Notes under the pieces: generated by a model
Told to the model about the DNA's origin: nothing
The model's input: the letters and a program-made list of their open reading frames with translations, nothing else
Database searches by the model: none
Source of the DNA: Bog-756 sp963756515
GTDB lineage: Bacteria > Actinomycetota > Acidimicrobiia > Acidimicrobiales > RAAP-2
Reading direction: 5' to 3'
DNA length: 64,000 nt
Assembly: GCA_963756515.1 (NCBI GenBank)
Contig: CAVWNV010000013.1
Location: forward strand, 310,001 to 374,000
Shown here: positions 50,034-58,372 of the stretch, piece after piece
How positions within the stretch are numbered: the first letter of the stretch is position 1
How the letters are laid out: every line of letters begins with the position of its first letter
Translations under genes and position numbers: made by a program

Positions 50034-50654
50034 TCACAGGGTGCCCTTGGTGGAAGGGATACCGCCACCCTCGACGCGCACGGCGTCCCGTAGGGCGCGC
50101 GCCACTCCCTTGAACGACGCCTCGATGATGTGGTGCGTGTTCTTGCCCGTCCTCGTGCGGAGGTGGAGGGTCATTCCCGCCGCGGTGGCGAAGGCCCGCC
50201 AGAACTCCTCGGCCAGCTGGGGCTCGAACGGTGGGGACCCGAGGGAGCGCGCCCCGGGTGGGAAGGCGACGTCGTAGACGAGGAACGGGCGGCCCGACAG
50301 GTCGAGAGCCACCTCGACCAGCGCCTCGTCGAGCGGCAGGGCCACCGAGCCGAATCGTCGGATGCCGGCCTTGTCCCCGAGGGCGTTGGCCACCACCTCG
50401 CCCAGGGTGATCCCGACGTCCTCCACCGTGTGGTGGGCGTCCACCTCGAGGTCGCCGTGGGCCACGACCCGCAGGTCGAAGCCACCGTGCCGGCCGAGCT
50501 GGGACACCATGTGGTCGAAGAAGGGGAGGCCGGTGCGCACCTCGGTGGTGCCGGACCCGTCCAGGTCGACCTCGATCTCGATCGAGGTCTCCTTGGTGGC
50601 GCGGGTCGCCGTGGCGGTCCTCGGAACGGACGGTGTGGGGGTCGGGGCGGTCAT
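50034..50654 (-). CDS. hisB: Imidazoleglycerol-phosphate dehydratase
   Basis: A 206-residue manganese-dependent dehydratase without the phosphatase domain seen in enterobacterial HisB. Metal-binding His clusters: FFDHMVSQLGRHGGFDL, DAHHTVEDVGI and THHIIEASFKG. Start ATG at 50654 overlaps the hisC stop as ATGA, excluding the longer frame. Confidence 0.95.
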   Translation of the reverse strand: MTAPTPTPSVPRTATATRATKETSIEIEVDLDGSGTTEVRTGLPFFDHMVSQLGRHGGFDLRVVAHGDLEVDAHHTVEDVGITLGEVVANALGDKAGIRRFGSVALPLDEALVEVALDLSGRPFLVYDVAFPPGARSLGSPPFEPQLAEEFWRAFATAAGMTLHLRTRTGKNTHHIIEASFKGVARALRDAVRVEGGGIPSTKGTL

Positions 50655-51748
50655 CGGAGGCTTTCGTCCAGGGCGGCCAGGAAACGGTCGTTCTCCTCGG
50701 GGAGGCCCACGGTCACGCGCAGGCATCCGGCGAGGCCGGGCCACTCGGAACAGTCTCGCACGAGGACCGACCGGTCGAGGAGGTGCCGCCAGACCGTCCG
50801 GGCTCCGGCGACCAGGGGCCGGAACAGGATGAAGTTGGCGTCGGACGGCCAGCTCTCCACCGGGAGCTCGGCCAGTGCGGCCGCGATGCGTCCCCGCTCC
50901 TCTTTCAAAAGGGCCACCCGGGACTCCATCTGGTCCTGGTAGTCGAGGGCCAGACGACCGGCCAGCTGTTTGGCCGAGTCGAGATGGTACGGCAGCGTCA
51001 CCACGTCACAGCCCGCCACGACCTCGGGCGCGGCGATCAGGTAGCCCAATCGGACCCCGGCCATCGACCACGTCTTCGAGAAGGTCCGCACCACCACCAG
51101 CCGATCGGCCCCGGGCCCGTCCCGACGGACGAGATCGAGCGCCGAGGACGGGGCGAACTGGCCGTAGGCCTCGTCCACCACCACCAGGCCCGGGGCCACC
51201 GCCAGCACCGCCTCGATCTGCTCGGTCGACTCGGCCCGACCGGTCGGATTGTTCGGTGAGCACAGGAAGGTGATGGCGGGTCGTTCGGCGTCCACCACCC
51301 GGCGCACCTCGTCCAGGTCCAGCAGGAACGCCTCGGTCCGGCCCCCGACGGCCACCTTGGTCCCGGTGATCCGGGCGATGTGGCGGTGGAGTGTGTAGGT
51401 GGGCTCGAACAACGCCACCGTCCGGTCCGGTCCGCCGAAGGCCAGGAGGAGTGACTGCAGGACCTCGTTGGAACCGTTGGCGCAGTAGACCTGTTCGGTC
51501 CGGACCGAGTGGCTCTGGGCCAGCCGCACCCGTAGGGCCGACGCGTCCCGGTCGGGATAGCGGTTGAAGTCGATGGCGCCCAGGCCCGCACGCAGCGAGT
51601 CGAGCCACTCGGTCGGCGGCGCCAGGGGCGACTCGTTGGTGTTCAGCCTGACGTCCACGTCGACCTGGGCCGAGTGGTAGCCCGACAACGCGGCCAGATC
51701 GGGACGCACGGCCGGGATGCCGGGCTCGTCCGGGCCTAGCGGGGCCAT
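50651..51748 (-). CDS. hisC: Histidinol-phosphate aminotransferase
   Basis: A 365-residue fold-type I PLP aminotransferase. PLP Lys225 in TFSKTWSMAGVRLGY, Asp192 in VVVDEAYGQF, Asn166 in CSPNNPTG and RLNTNESPLAPP near the N-terminus fit HisC. ATG at 51748 overlaps hisD by 13 bp. It transfers an amino group to imidazole-acetol phosphate. Confidence 0.94.
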   Translation of the reverse strand: MAPLGPDEPGIPAVRPDLAALSGYHSAQVDVDVRLNTNESPLAPPTEWLDSLRAGLGAIDFNRYPDRDASALRVRLAQSHSVRTEQVYCANGSNEVLQSLLLAFGGPDRTVALFEPTYTLHRHIARITGTKVAVGGRTEAFLLDLDEVRRVVDAERPAITFLCSPNNPTGRAESTEQIEAVLAVAPGLVVVDEAYGQFAPSSALDLVRRDGPGADRLVVVRTFSKTWSMAGVRLGYLIAAPEVVAGCDVVTLPYHLDSAKQLAGRLALDYQDQMESRVALLKEERGRIAAALAELPVESWPSDANFILFRPLVAGARTVWRHLLDRSVLVRDCSEWPGLAGCLRVTVGLPEENDRFLAALDESLR

Positions 51749-53037
51749 CGGAGGCGCACCGACTCAGCGTGGGCCGGAAGCCCCTCGGTCTCGGCCAGTG
51801 TCACGACGTGGGGACCGAGAACCTCCAGCGCCTTGTCGCTCACCGTGACGGCGTGGATGTGCCGCCGGAAGTCGTCGACCCGGAGGGCACTCGAGAACCG
51901 GGCCGTCCGGTTGGTCGGGAGGACGTGGTTGGGACCGGCCAGATAGTCACCCACACTGGCCGGCGACGATGCCCCGACGAACACGGCGCCGGCCGAGCCA
52001 ACCTGCGGCAGCAGAGCCTCGGCGTCGGGCGTGAGGATCTCGAGGTGCTCGGGGGCCACGATGTCGGCGATGGCCATGGCCTGCTCCGGCCCGTCGACGA
52101 GCACGGCGTAGCCGCCCGCGGCCAGGGTGGCCTCGAGGTCCTGGCGCCGGGGCGAGTCCCGGACGAACCGGTCGACCAGGGCCGAGACGGCGTCGGCCAC
52201 GTCCTCGGACCAGGTCAGGAGCCAGGCCATCCCGTCCGGCCCGTGCTCGGCCTGGACGACCAGATCGATGGCGGCCAGCTCCGTCGGGGTACCGGGACCG
52301 GCGATCACGACCACCTCCGATGGCCCGGCGAAGGCCGAGGCCACGCCGACCCGGCCGGAGACCTGTCGTTTGGCCTCGGCCACATATCGGTTGCCCGGGC
52401 CCACGATCACGTCGACACCCTCGATCGACTCGGTCCCGTAGGCCATGGCCGCGATGGCCTGGGCCCCTCCCACCCGGTAGACCTCGGTGATGCCGGCCAC
52501 CGCCGCCGCCGCCAATGAGGCGTCGTCGATCCGGCCGTCGGGACCGGGCGGGACGCAGAGCACGATCTCCTTCACTCCGGCCACCTGGGCCGGCACCGCG
52601 GACATGAGAACGGTCGACGGGTAGCGGGCCCGACCACCCGGGGCGTAGCAGCCGGCCCGGCGGACCGGTCGGACCAGATGCCGGACGGTGATGCCACCCG
52701 ACTCGAACGCCTCCGCCGGCGGGGCCGCCGACTCGTGGGCGTGGTAGGCCAGGATCCTGTCGTGGGCCACGTCGAGGGCCTCTTGCAACGCCTCGGGAAC
52801 ACGACCCAATGCGGCTTGGATCTCCTCCTCCGGTACCCGCAGTGCATCGACCGAGACGCCGTCGAACTCGAGGGTCAGCCTCCGGAGGGCGTCGTCCCCG
52901 TCGGCTCGCACCTCGGCGATGATGGCGGCCACCGAGGCCGAGGAGCGGTCCTGTTCGTCGGGTGGGCTCGGCAGCGCGGCCCGCAGGGCCCTGCGGTTGC
53001 CGGTAAAGCCTCGGAAGTCCAGGCGACGGAGAGCCAT
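51736..53037 (-). CDS. hisD: Histidinol dehydrogenase
   Basis: A 433-residue zinc- and NAD-dependent enzyme for the last two oxidations to histidine. Motifs: CYAPGGRARYPSTVLMS, VGPGNRYVAEAKRQVSG, AGPSEVVVIAG, QAEHGPDG, APEHLEI and VDDFRRHIHAV. The ATG at 53037 is 9 nt after TAGCAT with no Shine-Dalgarno sequence, so it heads a leaderless his-trpE operon of about 8.7 kb reaching ygfZ. Confidence 0.96.
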   Translation of the reverse strand: MALRRLDFRGFTGNRRALRAALPSPPDEQDRSSASVAAIIAEVRADGDDALRRLTLEFDGVSVDALRVPEEEIQAALGRVPEALQEALDVAHDRILAYHAHESAAPPAEAFESGGITVRHLVRPVRRAGCYAPGGRARYPSTVLMSAVPAQVAGVKEIVLCVPPGPDGRIDDASLAAAAVAGITEVYRVGGAQAIAAMAYGTESIEGVDVIVGPGNRYVAEAKRQVSGRVGVASAFAGPSEVVVIAGPGTPTELAAIDLVVQAEHGPDGMAWLLTWSEDVADAVSALVDRFVRDSPRRQDLEATLAAGGYAVLVDGPEQAMAIADIVAPEHLEILTPDAEALLPQVGSAGAVFVGASSPASVGDYLAGPNHVLPTNRTARFSSALRVDDFRRHIHAVTVSDKALEVLGPHVVTLAETEGLPAHAESVRLRWPR

Positions 53038-53046
53038 AGCCAGTCG

Positions 53047-53052
53047 ATGCTA
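53047..53052 (-). promoter_or_regulatory. -10 box TAGCAT, leaderless start of hisD
   Basis: TAGCAT 9 nt before ATG 53037; probable main promoter of the his-trpE-ygfZ operon. No attenuator-like His-rich leader ORF can fit. Confidence 0.6.
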
Positions 53053-53154
53053 CCGGACCGGACCGGCGCGGCAGCCCGGTCCCGACGGCTCGGCCACCCG
53101 CGGCCCGGCCTCCCGATCGTGTGGCGCGTGGCCACGGAGTGCCATGATCGAGGC

Positions 53155-53352
53155 ATGGCCACCAGCTCCGCGGAACTCTCGTCGCTCGCCACCGCCCTCG
53201 ACGAACTGAGCCGGCGCATCACCGTGCACGCCGATGCCGCTGACGTGGCCGAGGACGAAGAGACGGCGCGCGAGCTGTTCGCCATCGAACGGTCCCTGAG
53301 CAGTGCCAATCGGCGACTGGCGCGGTTGGCCGTCAATCTGGGACGGCGGTAG
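53155..53352 (+). CDS. Small helical protein, unknown function
   Basis: A 65-residue predicted helical hairpin (SSLATALDELSRRITVHADA and RELFAIERSLSSANRRLARL) with no Cys, signal or membrane segment. Divergent from hisD. An imperfect -10 box, CATGAT (53143-53148), lies 6 nt upstream of the ATG, in keeping with leaderless neighbours. I do not recognise the family. A perfect hairpin 83 bp after the stop may terminate it. Confidence 0.55.
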   Translation: MATSSAELSSLATALDELSRRITVHADAADVAEDEETARELFAIERSLSSANRRLARLAVNLGRR

Positions 53353-53707
53353 GGCGTTCGGGACCCCCACTCGCCGCCATCCCGGCGTCGACCGCGGGCG
53401 GGGACCCCTGGGCGGACGAGATGGGTCCGGACGCGGCGAAGGCACCCCGAAGGGTGCCTTCGCGCGAGCGGGTCGGGCGGCGGATCCCGAACACCGCTCT
53501 ACGGAACCAGTTGGCGGGAACCGGTTCCTCGCCCTCTAGATCATCACGTTTCGGCGCCAAATGCCAGTCACGGGCGGCCAAAATGTTCATCTGAACAGGT
53601 CCCGGGGACGCCCGCCGGCAGAAATCCCTGGTGAAAGGGGTTCCCCACCTGTCGGCGGCCGTTGGCCGCGGCCGGACTGCCCTTCCCCGGTCCTCCCCGA
53701 GCGACGA
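53353..53707. other. Convergent intergenic region with hairpin and palindromes
   Basis: A 355-bp stretch between the 65-residue gene and nth. It contains the strong hairpin at 53436-53463, the palindrome GGAACCGGTTCC (53517-53528) and the inverted repeat GTTCA-TC-TGAAC (53585-53596) in a lower-GC patch. A minus-strand frame (53333-53590, 85 codons) starts in that patch but has no promoter or ribosome-binding signal. Confidence 0.5.
53436..53463. terminator. Perfect 12-bp stem hairpin with CGAA loop
   Basis: GCGAAGGCACCC and GGGTGCCTTCGC pair perfectly around a four-base loop CGAA. It lies between convergent genes (stops at 53352 and 53708), so it probably ends transcription from one or both sides. 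No T-tract. Confidence 0.65.
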
Positions 53708-54382
53708 TCAGGTCCCCGTGGGAGGCCGACCCATGGATCCGGCGCTCGGGCAGAAGTCCGAGAGCACACAGGCCGAGCACCTGGGCGTCCGGGCCTGACA
53801 GGTGGCCCGACCGTGCAGGATGAGCCTGAGGCTGAACACGCCGCGCTCGGCCGACGGGATCACGGCGCTGAGGTCCCGCTCGATCCGGACCGGGTCGGTC
53901 TCCGTGGTCAGTCCCAGCCGGGCGGACAGTCGTTGCACGTGTGTGTCGACGGGGAGCCCGGGTAGGCCGAAGGCCACGCTCCGCACCACGTTGGCCGTCT
54001 TTCGCCCCACTCCGGGGAGCGTGACCAGATCGGCCATGGCCGAGGGCATCTCCGCGCCGAAGCGTTCCACCACGGCCTGGGCCATGGCCACCAGGTTGCG
54101 GGCCTTCGAGCGGAAGAATCCGGTCGAGCGAACCAGTCCCTCCACCTCGGAGAGGTCGGCGGCGGCCAGGGCCACGGCGTCGGGGAACCGCGCGAACAGC
54201 GCCGGTGTCGTCCGGTTGACGCGTGCGTCGGTGCACTGGGCCGACAAGATGGTGGCCACCAACAGTTGGAACGGATCGCCGTAGTCGAGCGCGCAGAGGT
54301 CGCGGGCCGATCCGGGGAACCGGACTGCCAGTCGCTGGTTGGCACGTCGGGCGCGGCCGGCCGGGGTGCGGGGTCGGGCCAC
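53708..54382 (-). CDS. nth: Endonuclease III
   Basis: A 224-residue DNA glycosylase/AP lyase for oxidised pyrimidines. Helix-hairpin-helix LPGVGRKTANVV with catalytic Lys128, Asp146 in VDTHVQRL, and the [4Fe-4S] ligands Cys195, 202, 205 and 211 in the C-x6-C-x2-C-x5-C pattern. LVATILSAQCTDARVN near the N-terminus is typical. The GTG at 54382 is chosen because TAGTGT lies 7 nt upstream; an ATG at 54415 would overlap the start codon of the divergent mshD. Confidence 0.94.
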   Translation of the reverse strand: MARPRTPAGRARRANQRLAVRFPGSARDLCALDYGDPFQLLVATILSAQCTDARVNRTTPALFARFPDAVALAAADLSEVEGLVRSTGFFRSKARNLVAMAQAVVERFGAEMPSAMADLVTLPGVGRKTANVVRSVAFGLPGLPVDTHVQRLSARLGLTTETDPVRIERDLSAVIPSAERGVFSLRLILHGRATCQARTPRCSACVLSDFCPSAGSMGRPPTGT

Positions 54383-54389
54383 GTGTCGG

Positions 54390-54395
54390 ACACTA
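54390..54395 (-). promoter_or_regulatory. -10 box TAGTGT, leaderless start of nth
   Basis: TAGTGT on the minus strand, 7 nt before GTG 54382, back-to-back with the mshD box. Confidence 0.55.
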
Positions 54396-54399
54396 CCGG

Positions 54400-54405
54400 T
54401 AGCGT
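54400..54405 (+). promoter_or_regulatory. -10 box TAGCGT, leaderless start of mshD
   Basis: TAGCGT, 8 nt before ATG 54414. Together with the nth box it forms ACACTA-CCGG-TAGCGT, whose centre CTACCGGTAG (54393-54402) is a perfect palindrome. Confidence 0.6.
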
Positions 54406-54413
54406 GCTGATCC

Positions 54414-55352
54414 ATGGAGGGCCTCGAACTCGGCGTGGAGGACGCACCGGGTCCGCGGCTCCGCCAGGCCGTGGCCGACCTGGTCCGTCGGGTCGAGCGT
54501 GCCACCGGCCTCCCCGCCATGGGCGAGCGCAAGCAGATGGAGCTGGCCCGGGACACCTGGGACGACCAGGCCGGCCGGTCCGTCGGTATCACGGCCCGCA
54601 CCGCCACCCGGTCCGGTCTGGTCGGCTACGCCCAGGTGGTCGCAGACGGACCCGACGGTGGGTACGCCATGGAGGTCATCGTGGATCCGGCTGTCGGGGC
54701 CGACACCGTGGCCGACGCGCTGTTGGCGGCCGCCATCGACCGGGTGGCGACCCTCGGCGGGGGCTCGGTCCGGCTCTGGGTACCGGCCGCCTCCCCCACC
54801 GACGATGCCAGGGCGGCCCGACACGGATTTCGGGTGGAGCGGGACCTGTTCCAGATGCGATGCCCGCTACCGCTCCCGCCGCCGCGGCCCGACGAGGTGG
54901 TCGTGGCCACCCGTCCGTTCCGGCCCGGCCAGGACGAGGAGGCCTGGTTGACCACCAACAACCGTGCCTTCGCCTCCCACGCCGAACAGGGCCACTGGGA
55001 GCTGGCCACGCTGCTCGAGCGCGAGGGTCAGGAGTGGTTCGACCCGGAGGGGTTCCGGGTACTCGAGGTCGATGGGCGCATCGCCGCATCATGTTGGACC
55101 AAGGTCCACACCGACCGCGACCCCGCCCTGGGGGAGATCTATGTCATCAGCGTAGAGCCCGAGTTCCACGGGCGGGGCTGGGGCCGCGCGCTGACCCGCG
55201 CCGGGCTGGACTGGTTGGCCTCACAGGGACTGGTGGTGGGCATGCTCTATGTCGACGCCGCCAATGTGGCTGCGGTGGCCCTGTACCGCTCGATGGGGTT
55301 CCTCGAGCACCATGTGGACCGGAGCTACGTACGCACGGTCCCGGGAGGCTGA
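54414..55352 (+). CDS. mshD: Mycothiol synthase
   Basis: A 312-residue protein with two GNAT acetyltransferase domains (about 1-145 and 155-312) that acetylates Cys-GlcN-Ins in the final step of mycothiol synthesis. Diagnostic segments: NNRAFASHAEQGHWELATL, then LGEIYVISVEPEFHGRGWGR with the acetyl-CoA loop, and LYVDAANVAAVALYRSMGF. Mycothiol is the actinobacterial low-molecular-weight thiol, so this gene helps place the organism. It shares a symmetric promoter with nth, both concerned with oxidative damage. Confidence 0.93.
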   Translation: MEGLELGVEDAPGPRLRQAVADLVRRVERATGLPAMGERKQMELARDTWDDQAGRSVGITARTATRSGLVGYAQVVADGPDGGYAMEVIVDPAVGADTVADALLAAAIDRVATLGGGSVRLWVPAASPTDDARAARHGFRVERDLFQMRCPLPLPPPRPDEVVVATRPFRPGQDEEAWLTTNNRAFASHAEQGHWELATLLEREGQEWFDPEGFRVLEVDGRIAASCWTKVHTDRDPALGEIYVISVEPEFHGRGWGRALTRAGLDWLASQGLVVGMLYVDAANVAAVALYRSMGFLEHHVDRSYVRTVPGG

Positions 55353-55399
55353 GCCGACCGGTCGGTTCGGTCGGGCCGCCGCCGTCACGACTGTCGGTC

Positions 55400-56092
55400 T
55401 CAGCCGCTCCCCACCGCATGCCCGATGCCGAAGGTGATGCCGGCGGCCACGCCGGAGATGAGGAGCTGGCGGCCGGCCGACCACCACCAGGATCGACCGG
55501 TGAAGATGGCCAGTGCGGCACCGACGGCGAAGGCGGCCACACCCCCCAACACCACCGACCAGAGCGTGGCCGTGGTGCCCGACACGAACAGCCACGGGAG
55601 CAGCGGGATGAAGGCGCCCACCGCAAAGGACACGAACGACGACGCCGCAGCCTGCATGGGCTTCCCGGTCTCGGCCGGATTGATACCCAGCTCCTCGCGG
55701 GCGTGGGTCTCGAGGGCCAGCTCGGGATCGCGCATCATCGTGACCGAGAGCTCCTCGGCCATGTCGTGGTCGAGGCCGCGACTCCTGTAGATGGCGGCCA
55801 GCTCCCGGCGCTCGTCCTCGGGATCGAGGTGGATGGCCTGGCGTTCGACGTCCAGTTCCCGCTCCATCAGCTCGGACTGGGCCCGCATGGAGACATACTC
55901 CCCGGCGGCCATGGAGAACGCCCCGCCGACCAGCCCGGCCAGCCCGGCCAGCCGTACCGCACCGGCCGAGGAGTGGGCGCCGGCCACGCCGAGGATGAGG
56001 GCGACATTGGAGACCAGCCCGTCGCTGACTCCGAAGACGGCGGCCCGGGCCCCACCGCCCTGGAGGTTCCGATGATCGTGTCCCCGGTCCAC
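55400..56092 (-). CDS. VIT1/CCC1-family iron/manganese transporter
   Basis: A 230-residue membrane protein of the vacuolar-iron-transporter family. First helix block AAVFGVSDGLVSNVALILGV, second GAFSMAAGEYVSMRAQSELM, then a charged cytoplasmic region (ERELDVERQAIHLDPEDERR) of the metal-binding type, and three more helices (SFVSFAVGAFIPLLPWLF onward). In bacteria such proteins probably export Fe or Mn. GTG at 56092 is 6 nt after TACGCT, which settles the start in a frame open far upstream. Confidence 0.9.
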   Translation of the reverse strand: MDRGHDHRNLQGGGARAAVFGVSDGLVSNVALILGVAGAHSSAGAVRLAGLAGLVGGAFSMAAGEYVSMRAQSELMERELDVERQAIHLDPEDERRELAAIYRSRGLDHDMAEELSVTMMRDPELALETHAREELGINPAETGKPMQAAASSFVSFAVGAFIPLLPWLFVSGTTATLWSVVLGGVAAFAVGAALAIFTGRSWWWSAGRQLLISGVAAGITFGIGHAVGSG

Positions 56093-56098
56093 GCCAGC

Positions 56099-56104
56099 AG
56101 CGTA
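56099..56104 (-). promoter_or_regulatory. -10 box TACGCT, leaderless start of the VIT-family gene
   Basis: TACGCT 6 nt before GTG 56092 on the minus strand. Confidence 0.5.
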
Positions 56105-56190
56105 CCGAGCCACCGTCGGTAAGGAGGCGCTGACGCCAAAGGGAAGGACGGCCTCACTCGGGCGGGTGGTCCGGTCGGTTCCGAGTCCCG

Positions 56191-56196
56191 TACAGT
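56191..56196 (+). promoter_or_regulatory. -10 box TACAGT, leaderless start of the MaoC gene
   Basis: TACAGT 7 nt before ATG 56204. Confidence 0.55.
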
Positions 56197-56203
56197 CTTC
56201 GAC

Positions 56204-56659
56204 ATGGCTACCACTGTGCAGGGCATCGAGAAATTCCACGACCTGGTCGGACAGCATCTCGGCTACAGCGACTGGCACCGCATCGGGCAGGACCGGATCA
56301 ACCTGTTCGCCGAGGCCACCGGCGACCACCAGTGGATCCACGTCGACCCCGAGCGGGCCAAGGACGGACCCTTCGGAACGGCCATCGCCCACGGCTACCT
56401 GACCCTGTCGCTGGCCCCGGTGCTGCTGGGTGAGGTGCTGGTGGTGCAGGGGACGTCGATGGGGGTCAACTACGGCTGCAACAAGGTCCGCTTCCCCTCG
56501 CCGGTGCCCGTCGACTGCAACCTCCGTCTCGGTGTCTCGGTGGCCGGTGCCGAGGACGTGACCGGCGGCGTGCAGGTGGCACTGGACCTCACCTTCGAGA
56601 CCGAGGGATCCTCCAAGCCCAGCTGTGTGGCCCAGGTGGTGTACCGCTACTTCCACTGA
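56204..56659 (+). CDS. MaoC-family (R)-specific enoyl-CoA hydratase-like protein
   Basis: A 151-residue hot-dog-fold protein. The hydratase-2 signature NLFAEATGDHQWIHVDPERA contains the catalytic Asp/His pair, followed by GPFGTAIAHGYLTLSLAPVL and GVNYGCNKVRFPSPV. It should hydrate enoyl-CoA (or enoyl-ACP) substrates. Single domain of normal length, monocistronic, leaderless. It might supply the dehydratase step missing from the fatty-acid cluster, but a CoA-linked catabolic role is as likely. Confidence 0.88.
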   Translation: MATTVQGIEKFHDLVGQHLGYSDWHRIGQDRINLFAEATGDHQWIHVDPERAKDGPFGTAIAHGYLTLSLAPVLLGEVLVVQGTSMGVNYGCNKVRFPSPVPVDCNLRLGVSVAGAEDVTGGVQVALDLTFETEGSSKPSCVAQVVYRYFH

Positions 56660-56728
56660 CGGCACCGGGCCAGGGGCCCGGCCCGGTCCCCCCGAGGGCC
56701 GCGCTCCAACCGTACGAGCGATTACTCC

Positions 56729-56734
56729 TAGAGT
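56729..56734 (+). promoter_or_regulatory. -10 box TAGAGT, leaderless start of the MerR-menG-menF unit
   Basis: TAGAGT 7 nt before ATG 56742. Confidence 0.6.
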
Positions 56735-56741
56735 GTGAGCC

Positions 56742-57638
56742 ATGGAGATGCGGGTCGAACAGCTGTCGGTCCGGTCCGACGTATCGGTCGACACCATCCG
56801 CTACTACCAGAGCAAGGGGCTGCTCGACCCGCCCCGCCGGGAGGGACGGGTGGCCTGGTACGGCCGGGACCACGTCGACCGGTTGGCCCGGATCCGGACA
56901 CTCCAGCAGCGGGGATTCACCTTGGCCACCATCGCCCGGGTGGTCTCCGGAGAGCTGGACGCCGCCGACGAGGCCCTGATCGGTGAGCTGACCGGATGGC
57001 ACGACGGTGCCGGCGAACCCGACGCCCCACCGGCCTCCACTCCGCCGGGATCCCCTCCGGGCCCGGACGGTGACGCGCCGGACCCCACGCTGACCCTCGA
57101 GGAGTTGGCCGAGGCCACCGGTGTGCCCCTGGCCCTGCTCAAGGCGGTCGAGGCCGAGGGACTGTTGATCCCACAGCGGGTCCGGGGACTGGACCGCTAC
57201 ACCGCCGAGGACGTGGCTGCGGCCCGGGCCGGCCTGCTCCTGTTGGAGTGGGGCATCCCCCTCTCGGCCCTGTTGGATCTGGCCCGACGCCACCACGAGG
57301 CCACCGAGGCGGTGGCCAGGGAGGCGGTGGGCATGTTCTCCGCCCACATCCGGGCCCCGCTGCGACAGGATCATCCGACCGGAGGTTCCGGCGGGCCCGA
57401 CGACGAACCGCACATCGACCGACTCCTGCAGGCCTACGCGGAGCTGCTCCCGGCCGTCAACACGCTGGTCGGCCACCATTTCACCCGGACCCTGGTCGCT
57501 GTGGCCCTCGACCACATCGAGGCGGAGGGCTCCGACGCCGAACGGCAGGCCATCGGGGACCGGTACGATGCCGACGGGTCGAGGGGCGTGGGGCCCCGGG
57601 GCCGGGACCACGACCGGGTTCCGGCGGCACCCCGGTGA
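56742..57638 (+). CDS. MerR-family regulator with two MerR-like HTH domains
   Basis: A 298-residue putative regulator. The first winged-helix domain (about 5-75) reads EQLSVRSDVSVDTIRYYQSK and GRDHVDRLARIRTLQQRGF, typical of MerR. A Pro/Gly-rich linker leads to a second, weaker copy (about 115-185): LTLEELAEATGVPLALLKAV, then YTAEDVAAARAGLLLLEWGI. The C-terminal 100 residues are helical without Cys ligands, so a metal sensor is unlikely. It overlaps menG as GTGA and probably controls or is co-regulated with the menaquinone genes. Confidence 0.85.
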   Translation: MEMRVEQLSVRSDVSVDTIRYYQSKGLLDPPRREGRVAWYGRDHVDRLARIRTLQQRGFTLATIARVVSGELDAADEALIGELTGWHDGAGEPDAPPASTPPGSPPGPDGDAPDPTLTLEELAEATGVPLALLKAVEAEGLLIPQRVRGLDRYTAEDVAAARAGLLLLEWGIPLSALLDLARRHHEATEAVAREAVGMFSAHIRAPLRQDHPTGGSGGPDDEPHIDRLLQAYAELLPAVNTLVGHHFTRTLVAVALDHIEAEGSDAERQAIGDRYDADGSRGVGPRGRDHDRVPAAPR

Positions 57639-58372
57639 GGGATCACCCGGGCCCGCCGACCCCGGTCGACCGGGTCGCCGAAACCGACCTCCCCACGGGT
57701 CCCGAGAAGACGGTGCTGGTGCGCTCGATGTTCGACGCCATCGCCCCCCGCTACGACCTGGTCAATCGGCTGATGACCTTCGGGCTCGACCGTCGGTGGA
57801 GACAGCAGTCGGCCCGTGCCCTCGGTCTGCCGTCCGGTGCGCTCGTACTCGACCTGGCCTGTGGCACCGGTGACTTCTTGACCATCCTGTCCGGTTCGGG
57901 CCTGCGATCGCTGGGCGTGGACCTCTCGTGGGGCATGCTGACCGCCAACCACACCGGGCGGCCCTTGACGCAGGCCGACGGGGCGGCGCTCCCGGTGGCC
58001 ACCGGCTCCGTCGACGGCGTGACCTGTGGCTACGCGCTGCGAAACTTCACCGACCTCGGCGCGGTCTTCGGCGAGCTCGGGCGGGTGGTCCGGCCCGGAG
58101 GTCGGATCAGCCTGCTGGAGGTGGCCGAGCCCGACCGCGGGTTCCTGCTCTTCGGCTACCGCATCTGGTTCCGGACCGTCGTCCCGCGCCTGGGTGGACT
58201 GCTGTCCGACCCGGCCGCCTACCGCTACCTCCCGAAGTCCACGGCCTACCTGCCGGCCACCGGGGAGCTACGGGCCATGCTCAACCAGGCCGGCTTCTCG
58301 ACCGTGAACCGTCGGCTGCTGTCGGGCGGCTTGAGTCAGCTGCTGACCGCCACCCGGACGGGGAGCCCGTGA
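57635..58372 (+). CDS. menG: Demethylmenaquinone methyltransferase (MenG/UbiE)
   Basis: A 245-residue class I SAM methyltransferase for the last step of menaquinone synthesis. UbiE signatures: FDAIAPRYDLVNRLMTFGLD RRW at the N-terminus, SAM motif LVLDLACGTGDFL, YALRNFTDLGAVFGELGRVV and PGGRISLLEVAEPDRG. GTG at 57635 with GTGA overlap of the MerR stop. It overlaps menF likewise. Confidence 0.93.
   Translation: MRDHPGPPTPVDRVAETDLPTGPEKTVLVRSMFDAIAPRYDLVNRLMTFGLDRRWRQQSARALGLPSGALVLDLACGTGDFLTILSGSGLRSLGVDLSWGMLTANHTGRPLTQADGAALPVATGSVDGVTCGYALRNFTDLGAVFGELGRVVRPGGRISLLEVAEPDRGFLLFGYRIWFRTVVPRLGGLLSDPAAYRYLPKSTAYLPATGELRAMLNQAGFSTVNRRLLSGGLSQLLTATRTGSP

Noticed and set aside
53333..53590. 85-codon minus-strand frame near nth
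   Set aside because: No promoter box or ribosome-binding site, and it crosses a terminator-like hairpin; kept only as a low-interest observation.
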